In this document: piece after piece, positions 21,101 through 33,100 of the stretch | Position numbering within the stretch: position 1 is the stretch's first letter | Layout of the letters: each line of letters opens with the position of its first letter | Assembly (NCBI GenBank): GCA_907163345.1 | Contig: CAJQUN010000001.1 | Coordinates: forward strand, 1,488,001-1,552,000 | Origin: Haberlea rhodopensis | Lineage: Eukaryota; Streptophyta; Magnoliopsida; Lamiales; Gesneriaceae | Reading direction: 5' to 3' | DNA length: 64,000 bases | Position numbers and translations under genes: made by a program | Notes under the pieces: generated by a model | Databases searched by the model: none | What the model saw: the letters and a program-made list of their open reading frames with translations, nothing else | What the model was told of the DNA's origin: nothing

Positions 21101-24100
21101 ACTTGTTTGCGCAGTGAAGGGGATCCAATGAAATGTGTGTATTTGTTCCAGTATGAGCCATGAATTAATGGAGTTGTGTATGTGTCAAGGGATAAAGTAA
21201 AGCTGGGGTACAGACCTGTATGTGATCTGCTCCTAATAATCTCTTGTTGCACTTAAGGGCTTCATGTAAATATCTGAGAGCAACATGAACGTTCCCGATA
21301 CCCTCTTCCATCATAGCAATGTTGATGTAAGTAGCTGCAGTGTTTGGGTGAGACAGCCCACATGTAAAATGAAGAAGGTACATAGCACGATTGACATATC
21401 TGCACAAGTTAATAACAATTAAGGTGAGTGAGTTTAAGAACCATGAAAGGAGAAATATTTGGCCATAAAGAAGGAACAAGAAAATGGACAAAAGACAGTA
21501 GTAAATTTTTTAATGGTGAGAAAATCTGAAGAGTTATAACGTATACCCACAGAACCACGTCAAAAATTGATCGCAAAAATCTAAATGTATGAATTCGAAG
21601 ATAACAAAATAAAACCCGACTCAGCGAGGAGCCTCACATGATTGATAATATACTGCTTTCAAGGCTAAGCCTTGATAACTTTCAGATTCGCGACATAAAG
21701 CAAAACAGACCTGTGAGTCACTGATAAGAAGTTTCCATGATACAAAGAATCTACTTAACTTACTTTAAAGCCAATTCAATGTGTTGGAGACGATAGTAAA
21801 ACACAGATAGATCGCCATAGCTTTTGATCGTGTCAGGATGATCAAGCCCCAGCTCCCTCTCATTGATATCTAATGCCTTCTGCTGATATATGGTAGCCTG
21901 GATGAGACCATGCAGACAAAATTAACTGGGCAAGCCTCATAAATGTCATGGCATCAGCTTCCTAAAGGACACAAGCATCTTATGATGTTTAACAATGCAA
22001 TAATTTTTAACATATGCTCCATGGTAATCTTTCAACAAGAATATATCCATGGAATTTTATGTGACTACTAAAACTTCAGTTTTGTAAATGACTCTAAAAA
22101 GACTGGGAAATATGGGGAAATGTAGTCCAAAAGAGTAGGACCAGTTTCTCGTTACCAAATTTTTACTTTCTAGGTTTCAGACTCCACATTTCTAAATTTT
22201 ACAACCATAATATGATAATTAAAAATAGTTTTTGAGATAACTATATTACGTTGGATAGATTATACTATTATACTAAATGGACTAAGTTTATTTATTGTTT
22301 AACCAATATTTGGTTTTGAAGGCCGCACATTTGCATATAGAAAAATGGCTCATTGGTTGATATCTCGGTGTAGTAATACCCTTGTCCCACATTATTGTGG
22401 ATGAAAATTTAAAGTGGTTTATAAAGGCTTACAATATACTATTATAGCAACTTGGGTCAACCATTTTCGTAGAGCGATGACGGATACGAAGTAGTTGCTA
22501 TAAGAGCCCATTGTGCAATCGCGCTTGCGCGGGCCTGGGCCTGGGCGTGACAGAATGGTATCAGAGCCGGTCACCAGCAAAAACACTGGGAGATAAGTGT
22601 TATGCGGGGCAAAGTGCTATGTGCGTGGGAGCCACCTCTTGAGCCTGAAGAGTCAAAGTGCTACACGACGGGGGCCACCTCTTGAACCTGCGGGACAAAG
22701 TGCCACGTGCGTGGAAGCCACCTCTTGAACCTACGAGGCAAAGTGCTACATGACGGGAGCCACCTCTTGAACCTGTAGGAGCCACCTCTAGATTCTCGTT
22801 GCCGGTGGATCGATGGGTTAGGTCGCGACGTGGACGTCGCGTTCTAAAGGAGGGGTGATTGTAATACCCTTGTCCCACATTGGTTGTGGATGAAAATTTA
22901 AAGTGGTTTATAAAGGCTTATAATAGACTATTATAGCAACTTGAGTTAACCATTTTCGTAGAGCGATGACGGATATGAATTAGTTGCTATAAGAGCCCAT
23001 TGTGCAGTACCGCTTGAGTGGGCCTGGGCCCGAGGCGTGACAGGTGCTACCCGACCGCTACAAACCCTAGCGACGGTGTAGGGTTTCAACCCTATCGACG
23101 GCTGCTAGGGCTTGTCATATTCGTGGGTCTTTGTCCATTTTTTGTTGTTGATTTCATCTCTTCGCAAACAACTTTCCACTTCTGCAATTTTTTTTTTGTT
23201 TTCTTCATCGGATTTCTGCCCTATTGTGTGTCGCGCACTTTACGTTTTTTCGTTTATGTGTTCTAAGCGATAGTTGTGTCGCGATTTCTAGTTTCGGGCA
23301 AGCGGTGGCTATGTTTCTGGGTGTTGTGACGGCTAGGGTTTCTGGGTGCTGCGGCGGCTAGGGTTTCTGGGCAGCTGATAGGGCTTTACTGCATCTAGGC
23401 TTCGCGGTTTGAGCTTCTTTCTACGTGCAATCTTGGGTTTCGCGTCGCGCTCTTGGGTTCGCAAGTTGGGTGTCTTCTTTGTCTTTTCTTTCGGAAGCGG
23501 ATTCTTCGTTTTGTGGATTCTGCTTGATTTGGGAATCTGGGTGAGCACATCTCTTCTGATTTGTGTGTGGTCATCGGTACTTTTTGCCGCGGAGTTTGCG
23601 GCGTCCTTGCACGGTAGTTGTGCGTTTGAGCTGCACGGTAATTGTGTGTTTTAGCCTTGCACGGTGGTTGTTCGTTTTAGCCTTGCACGAGTGTTGTGCG
23701 TTTATAATTTTATCGCGGTGCGAGACGTATTTTGCACAAGTATTTGCGACGGATTTGCCCGACTAGGGTGTTGATTCTTTTGAGGCAGATTGTTTGAATT
23801 GACAAATTGATGCTTTTTGATCGACCAGAATCAATTTGAGGGGGGATGCTAAGGATATTAGATACATATATTAATATTTGATTTGATATGATATTATATG
23901 ATTTGTAATATAGATGATAATTAGTATATTTGGCAGAATCTTAGGGATTCTTAGGCTGATTCTAAGATATTCTTATTGTAATATACTGCTATATGTAATG
24001 AAATGAAAACTCTATTCAAAGGGATTGAGTTTGATAATGAGATTTAGATTTATTGACAGTATTGTTTCCTTGGAGAGACATAAATATACAGTATTCAAGT

Positions 24101-27100
24101 GAAGCTGAAAAATAGTCCTACCTGATTAAAATCTCCAGTGTGGTATAGAACAACAGCTAGAAGACTGTAAGCACCAGCAGTTGTACGATGATAGGGACCA
24201 CAAACGGCAATCATCTTCGCCAGAGCCTTCAGTTCCAAGGTCAAAACCAGATTCAATTATGAAGACATGAAAAGTTGCAGAACACTTGAAACATTACTGA
24301 CAATTTTGGTACCTTTCTCCCATAGTTAGCAGCATCTTCTAGCTTACCCTTGTCTAGAGCAATCTTGGATGACTCAAGTAGAGTTCTCCCATCAGCAGAA
24401 GAGCACCCTACATGCTGTAAGTTATGAAGTAAAAGACGAGATGCAATCACTCAGATTTAGTTATAAAAAACATGAATAAAAATACAAATTTACGGAGCAT
24501 GCTTGGACCTTGCAGACTGGCACTATACTGATGATATCAGATTTTTTGAACGGCGTCGAGCTTTCCAGATCATAGTCTTTAGGAACCAACTCTAATCCAA
24601 TCTAAAGAACAGAAATTCAACAAATATTCGTAACTTAATTAGGACATAAGATAATTATTAGTAGTACCTTGTGACAAAGTCCCCTGAGAATTGATAGCTT
24701 TCTAAAATGTTGGAATTCATCTCTCATTCTCCAACCAAATTTTTTCTCCAAATATATCCGCAGCCATTGCAATTTGAGAATTTGATCATTGAGACCATTA
24801 TCCCCCAGATTGTTAGATGCAAACAAGTAATTTAAAGTTGAGGCAATTGCAGTGGACAGAGTATCTTTACTCTGGACAGAAGCAATAACAGCTCGAATTA
24901 CATGCTTAAAAGCTCGAGCAATCATCTCATGTATACAAAGAGACTGTATATGAGGAAGCTTCTTGGCAAGTTCAACCTGGTTCAAACAATACAATTAATT
25001 CCAAAGACAAGGAGCAAGAGGATATAAGTACATAACACCCCCACCCCCACCCCAAAAAAAAAAAAAAGCGAGAAAAACACGAACACGGACAGAGATATTA
25101 TTCACTCACCACGCGGCCTAAGGAACGCATTTGTAACCCTCTAAGATGCATGAAGTCAGTCAGTGTGCGACCATCAACTGGAGAAAGTTCAAGCAATGCA
25201 AAGTCCATCACCTGAGAAAAAAAACAAGATAATATACAACATTTGTCTCAAACCCAAGGTGGTGTTCCCATAGTCGTATCAAATTGAGCTAGTAATGAAA
25301 TAAATACCAGCTTAGGCAGAGCAACATCATCATAATACGTGTGCGCCATCTTGATCAGCTCATCCACTGACTGCATGTTGTGACAATGAATTATTAGTAC
25401 ACCAGTAATTGAATTATGTTAACAAGTGATAATGAGCAGAAATTCTTACAGATCAAACATGTTTAACCTGAGAGAAACTACAAATAACAAACAACATAAA
25501 CTCTCCATCATCATCCCAAACTACTCAGAGTAGGAGACAACAACATATGAACATAATGCCCTAGAATCTTTAGTATACGTTTTCGGGAAGTGATGAAATA
25601 TTATACAATCCTCATTTCATCAAAAGGCAAATCAAATGATTCAGTGTCAACTATACTCAAAAGTCACTATAACAGTTCTGAATGAAAAGAGCAAAAATAA
25701 TTTTCTAGAGATAATGTTTCTTATTGAGCACTGACGGTGGTTTTTCGCATTCATCAAAAGATATATCAACCATCCTGTCCTTTTTGCATGCCTTCAGCCC
25801 TCTGTAGCTTGGACCCCAGGATTTGGCTTCAGGGGAAGCAGGAGGGAACCGTTACGCACTATTTCTTGTGCATGTGATTGTGAATGATACAAGATAATGA
25901 AACAATACCTCGGTATGAAGGCCAATCCCAGTTTCTTTCAAACGTAAAAAGGCCTCTTGAGGAACATATTTCAGCAAGTCCACTACACTGTCAGAATCAC
26001 AAGCCTTTATCTCTCCCACGCTGCTCTCTATGTGTAGATCGCTGGCACCAGCATCATTTGCTTCATCCTCCCCACCAGCACTGGGTGTTCTCTTTTCCCT
26101 CTTCTTTAGCATTTTAAATTGTCTCCCAAGTCCTTTGACCACTGATTCAGTCATGTTGTCATCCTCATGACCTCCAGATTTGTTATCTGCAGGTGTTTCC
26201 TGCTTTTGTAGATGCTGCACCCAACAAGAACCAAGTTCCCATCTGATACACCTTTCGGTTATAGCAGGATTGTCCACTAACTTTTTCAGACCCTCTTTAA
26301 TTACTTTCTGGACCAGATATCTTGAACTGTCAACGTCCCTTAAATCAGATTGAAGAGCTTGGCCTCCGACGGATGCTTCAGAACATGGATCGTTGAGAAT
26401 TACCCTTAAACTGTCAAAGAAAAAAAAGGCATCAGTTATTTTTTCTTATGATGACTGATTCACCAACAGAGAGACAGCCAACTTTTCTAACAGTTAGAAC
26501 TATAAGCAATTCAACAACATATTTCAAATATCCTAACTTTAACAGACTACAAAACTCTACATAAATATAATTTTTTGATAAGCTATAATCTGCAGATAAC
26601 TCAAAAAAGACATTAATTTATACTGAAAACCTTTCCAGAGAACAGCATAGATCAGAATTACATAAATTACAAGCGAAGAACTTAGCTAAGTTAATTACAA
26701 GCAGCAAATTATTCCATGATAACCCTCAAAAGATACTAATACCAAAGAAAGACCCTGTAATCTATATTTGTTCAAAGACTTATCGTCAACTTTAAGCATA
26801 TCTGTAGACTGAGTTTTCTCATTATCAACCGCACCGCTGATACCAAACACGGATGACTAAACAGGAATGTTTATATACTGTTGATAAGATTAGAATAAAT
26901 TTAGAAGATAAGTAGATTTTAAAATTTGGTAGGATTGGAGCTTTATCTCTTTGTATCTATTTATATGGGAGTTTGGTAACCTAATGAATAATCAGAAATA
27001 AAAAGAGTTTTGATTCCAATGCTTACCAAAATCTTCATGGTATCAGAGCCAAAAACCTGATAGAACAAAAAATTTTGCCTTCGCTGTTCTTCCTGCGTTA

Positions 27101-30100
27101 ACCCGCATCAGCGACTTACTCTTAGTGAGTTTTTTTTTTTCCTCCGATTTTCCTTCCTTACACCACTGCCATACGCATGGGTTATTGATCGTAGGATTCC
27201 AACACCACTGCAATAAGCGTGGGTTATTGATCGTAGGATTCCAACCTGCTGATTTGTTTATTGCGCCGTCTTCTGCGCGATCGTTGGCAGAATTCTTCTG
27301 TCTGTGAGTCGCCTACATCACGTCGCTTGACTTTGCTTATGCGATTTCATTGTTGGACATTTTTTTCTGTCTGTGCATCGGCTTCCATCACCTTGGTTGT
27401 GCGTGTTGGATTATTGGAATTTTTTTGTGTGCGTCGGCTTCCATCTTCGTGCGGCGGCTATGGCTGGTTCTGGTAGTGGGTCATCCACTACGTCTCTTCA
27501 TCTTGATGGCAGTAATTCTATGGCAAAAAATCTTCTCATCCCAGATTCTTCCCTGAACATCACAATTCATAAATTTTATGGAAAAAATTATTTGGAATGG
27601 GCACAATCTGTACGCCTTGTCATCGAAGGAAAGGGAAGGTTTGGGTATTTGTCAGGTGCTACCAAATCACCAGACACATCTGATGCGAAGTATCCTCAAT
27701 GGCACTCGGAAAATGCCATGATTATGGTCTGGCTTATTAACGCAATGGAGCCAACCATTGGAAAACCATTCCTGTTTCTTCCAACCGCAAGTGATATTTG
27801 GGAGGCCATCCGCGAAACTTACTCTGATGTTGACAATTCATCACAGTTGTATGAATTAAATACTCGAATCTGGCGTGTCCGGCAGGGCGCTAGGGATGTT
27901 ACTGCCTATTTTAATGAGTTATTCACTCTTTGGCAGGAATTAGACATGCTGGATGTTGAACAGTGGGAAAATCCAAAGGACAGTTCTCGTTACCGGAAGA
28001 AAATTGAGAATACTAGGATTTTTATTTTTCTGGCAGGGCTTAATAAGGATCTTGATGACTCTCGTGGGCGCCTCCTTTCTCGAAAGCCTTTACCCAGCCT
28101 CCGGGAGGTTTTTTCAGAGATTCGCCGCGAAGAGATGCGGAGGGGTGTGATGCTCCCACACGAAGCTCACCCACTTCCGGCTGAAGGTTCTGCCCTCTTT
28201 AGCCGGGACGCTCCGTCCGACCCTCCTCGACGAGATGGGAAGAAAAAACCGTGGTGTGAGAAATGCAAAAAACCATGGCACACAATTGATACCTGCTGGG
28301 AGATTCACGGCCGCCCACCGCATCTTAAGAAGAAGGGTGATTACCACAACCGACAAAGCTCTGGGGGACATGCTCTTCAATCAAGTACTGACAGCTCTGG
28401 CCAGCCCTCGTCTCCTCAGAACTCCCTTCCTTTCACAAAGGATCATATAGAGCAGCTGTACAAAATGTTTGAATCAAGGTTGAGCAAATCCACTTCTTCT
28501 TCCTCATGCTCCTTAGCACAAACAGGTATATCTTCCGCATTTGTATCATATTCCATTCCTAGTTCTTTTTGGATACTGGATTCTGGTGCGACTAATCATA
28601 TGACGAGTTGTTCCAATTTTTTTACTTCCTATGCACCATGCGCTGGAAACCAACGGGTAAAAATTGCCAATGGTTCCTTCGCTTCGGTTGCCGGAAAGGG
28701 CACTGTCCAAATTTCCCCCACCTGGTCTCTAAGTTCTGTCTTACACGTACCACTACTTTCGTTTAATCTTTTATCTGTGAGTCAGCTAACCCGTGACCTT
28801 AATTGCCGTATCATTTTTTCTTCATCTCATTGTGAGTTTCAGGATTTAGCATCGGGGACGATGATTGGCAATGCTAGACAAGACAGTGGTCTCTACCTCT
28901 ATGACGCTATTGCTTCTCCGACACGTACCACTACTAAGTTGTGTCTTTCTTCCGCTTCAATTTCTAGTGAATTATTGTTATGGCATAAACGACTAGGTCA
29001 TCCGAATGTTGATTATTTACGCAGATTATTTCCAAAATTTTCTATTAATAAAAATGTCTCTTGTTTTAACTGCGAATCATGTGAATTAGCTAAGCATCAC
29101 CGCGCTATGTTTCCATCTCAACAATATAAACGTTCCACACCGTTTAATATTATTCATAGTGATGTTTGGGGACCTTGCAAGGTCAAAACTCTTTCGGATA
29201 AAAGATGGTTCGTCAAGTTCATCGATGATCACTCTCGTATGACCTGGGTTTTTCTCTTAAAAGATAAGTCCGATGTGGGGGGTACATTTCAAAATTTCTT
29301 CAAAATGATTCAAACCCAATTTCACCAATCCATTAAAATTTTTCGTAGTGATAATGGCACTGAGTATTTTAATCACCTCTTAGGTAGTTTTTTTACTCAA
29401 CATGGCATTATTCACCAAAGTTCGTGTCCTCACACTCCTCAACAAAATGGGGTGGCGGAACGAAAAAATAGGCATCTTCTTGAAGTGGCTAGAGCTATTA
29501 GTTTTCAGACTAAGGTACCCACCTATCTATGGGGTGATGCCATTTTAACTGTTGCGTATCTAATTAATAGGTTATCTAGCAGGATCTTGAACTTTCATAC
29601 TCCCCTCACCATCTTCAAACAAACGTTCCCCGAATCTCGTATATTATCGGAGATACCTCTTAAAGTTTTTGGTAGTGTGGTATTTGTCCATAATCATGAC
29701 AATAAACTTTCAAAACTTGATCCTCGGGCAATAAAATGTATTTTTGTTGGCTATCCAGCACATCAGCGAGGATACAAATGTTTTGACCCATCCTCAAAAA
29801 AATATTACGTCTCCATGGATGTCTCATTCTTTGAGGATCAACCTTATTTCAACTCTCCTCTTCAGGGGGAGCATTGTGCGACTCTTGAAGATGATCTTTT
29901 ACAAACATTGTCAATAGATTTTGAAACAAACCACCATCAACCCTCGCATAGTTCCGAACATACAGAAATGGAAAATGGAAGATATGACTTGGTCTATACC
30001 AGGAGAAAAGATGCAAAACAAGGAGGAGAAACTGTCTTACTACAAAGCCATGAGTCTCTTCCTGAAATACACAAAGATACCAACGCCTTGATCCCAGGTA

Positions 30101-33100
30101 CGTACCATACAATTCCACCCACTGATCCTGACTTACCTATTGCTCAAAGAAAAGGTGTTCGAATGTGTACGAAACACCCAATTTCAAATCATGTATCCTA
30201 TAACAAATTATCACCCTTCTACTCAAGTCTTATCTCTCAGATAGACACCACTAGGATTCCAAACACTGTACAGGAAGCCCTAATGATACCAGAGTGGAAA
30301 AAGGCGATTCAAGAGGAGATGGGAGCACTAGAGAAAAATGCTACTTGGGAGAAGATTGATCTACCCAGTGGGAAGCCAGTTGTCGGATGTAAATGGGTGT
30401 TTACTACAAAATATAACTCAGATGGGATCTTGGAACGCTATAAAGCTCGTCTCGTGGCTAAGGGATTCACTCAGACCTATGGTATTGATTACACTGATAC
30501 TTTTTCACCTGTGGCCAAACTCAACACTATTCGTGTGATCCTCTCACTTGCTGCTAATCTAGATTGGTCACTAAACCAACTAGATGTAAAAAATGCATTT
30601 CTGAATGGGGAATTGGAAGAAGAGATATATATGGAACCACCTCCTGGCTATACTAATGATTTTGGATCAAAAGTATGCAGGTTGAGGAAATCTCTTTATG
30701 GGCTAAAACAATCTCCTAGAGCATGGTTTGAAAGGTTCACGAAGTTTGTTAGAAGTCAGGGATATTCCCAGGGGCAATCTGATCATACTCTCTTCATTAA
30801 ATATTCTAAGTCCAACAAAATATCTATATTAATTGTTTATGTGGATGATATTATATTAACAGGAGATGATTTAGAAGAGATGAACAGATTGAAAGATCAG
30901 TTGGCAAAAGAATTTGAGATGAAAGATTTGGGACAGTTAAAGTACTTTCTTGGGATGGAGATTGCAAGATCAAAAAAGTGGATTACTGTCTCCCAAAGAA
31001 AGTATACTCTAGATATCCTTAAGGAAACTGGAATGAGCGGATGCAAACCATGTGATACTCCTATTGAGACAAATGCAAGATTAGGAGATATCAAAAATGG
31101 CATTCATGTAGACACTGGAAGATATCAAAGGTTGGTAGGAAAGCTGATCTATCTCTCACACACTCGTCCTGACATTGCATTTGCAGTAAGTGTGGTAAGT
31201 CAATACATGCACACACCGTTCCAACAACATTTGGAAGCAGTATATCGTATCCTGAGATACCTTAAAGGAACTCCAGGGAAAGGGCTGTTCTTCGAAAAAA
31301 ATGACAAAAGGGGAATTGAGGCCTACACTGATGCAGACTGGGCAGGGTCAATCACTGATCGGCGATCTACAACAGGTTATTGCACATTTGTATGGGGCAA
31401 TTTAGTAACATGGAAAAGCAAAAAACAAAGTGTGGTAGCTCGAAGTAGTGCTGAAGCTGAGTTCAGATCCATGGCTCAAGGAGTATGTGAAATAATATGG
31501 CTAAAAAAGTCATGGAAGAATTACATCAAGTGATAAACCTCCCAATGCAGCTATTTTGTGATAACAAAGCAGCCATCAGTATCGTCCATAATCCTGTTAT
31601 GCATGAAAGGACTAAACACATTGAAATTGACAAGCATTTTATTAAGGAGAAGCTCGAAGATGGTGTGATTTGCATCCCTTTTGTCCCAAGTGCATTACAA
31701 GTTGCAGATGTCCTAACAAAAGGATTGACCAAACAAGTATTTGAAGAACAAGTTACCAAGTTGAGGATGATAGATATCTTCTCACCAACTTGAGGGGGAG
31801 TGTTGATAAGATTAGAATAAATTTAGAAGATAAGTAGATTTTAAATCTTTTAAATAGATTTGGTAGGATTGGAGCTTTATCTCTTTGTATCTATTTATAT
31901 GGGAGTTTGGTAACCTAATGAATAATCAGAAATAAAAAGAGTTTTGATTCCAATGCTTACCAAAATCTTCATATACCTATTTTAAAAATTCATAACTTTG
32001 TTTTTTTGAACTAAATGCAGTCAAACCATTAAGTTCGCATTCACAACCACGCAAAGATAAGTAACAAAACCTGTTGATGTTAAGTGTATTGCTGCCACCA
32101 TCAGGTTGGTCCTCAATTTCAATATCTTGCATGCAACTCCTACCCATTTTAACATCTCCAACAACCTTGACAGTTGCGGTGTAGCCGCACTGCCTGACAA
32201 CAACTACGCCCAAGGAAGAAGTGTCCTGCCAAATATAGCACACATAGCATTATCACAACATAGTTGGTCCGACATTAGGATGCTTGAATTTGGCACGCAG
32301 CGCAAAAAAAAAAAATAGGTTACACAAAGCATGCTAGTGATTAACGATAAGCCCGCAGAAGAATATGGAGGTTTCTACAGAATTTCTTTTAAAAACTGAA
32401 GGGAACAGAAGAATTTTAAATTCCATTGATGGACAAAGAACACGATATAATTCCACCATTAACTGAAATGCCAGTTTTTTTGTTTATATCGACCAAAGAT
32501 GGATCATCTGAATGTACTCACAATCCGATAATACAGCTCATGAAACATTCCAAAATAACCAAGCTAATGACCTTTAAGATGACAGGTAACAAAAAAGCAT
32601 ACACAGGCTACTGATGTTAGTTTTTAGTAAAGTGAGCAGTGAAAAGCAACCACGGCCATATATTCTGGAAGATGTAAAACCCGGAATTATGATGCATGAG
32701 ATAACTGGAAATACTTGTGTGACGAACAGCCAAACTAATCAAATACTCCTTGGCCAGCCAAAGTAGATTAGTGAATAAAGTTGTGTCATAAGAGGTAAAA
32801 GTCAACTCACATGTATAACTACACTTTCATCTGCAGTTACACCTTTTAGTAGATTTCTTCGAGAAACTTCATTAGCAGATTCATTGAATGCAATACTGCC
32901 TAAAATCTTGTATCCAGTTTTCAAGCTTGCATCTGCATCATCTCTTTTGACAATAATTGAAACGTCACCAATGCGACTCTCATGCACGACTGAACCAGGA
33001 CTGAATTTCGTCACGCACTTTGCAGTGAAATCCATCACTTTCTGTATAGCTGAAACTGATTTAAAGATGGAGACATCAAGAAAAAGATTATGAACCAAAA

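Larger units (their letters stand above)
26879..31971 (+). mobile_element. Young Ty1/copia retrotransposon in REC/CLU intron 10
   Basis: Complete 5,093-bp element with short LTRs (26,879-27,037 and 31,801-31,971), target duplication TATAC at 26,874-26,878 and 31,972-31,976, primer site TGGTATCAGAGCC at 27,038-27,050 and polypurine tract TTGAGGGGGAG ending at 31,800. The LTRs show no substitutions by eye; they differ only by a 12-bp segment present in the right LTR (after 31,847), which looks like a local duplication. It is inserted antisense in an intron that would otherwise be about 0.6 kb. The polyprotein is intact except for one frameshift near its end. Confidence 0.95.

Noticed and set aside
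22372..22552. LTR as a Cassandra-type TRIM with embedded 5S rRNA
   Set aside because: No 5S-like internal control region can be seen in the LTR.
22611..22790. Regular repeats resembling a CRISPR-like or satellite array
   Set aside because: The units are contiguous, lack spacers, and sit between LTRs of a TRIM in plant DNA.
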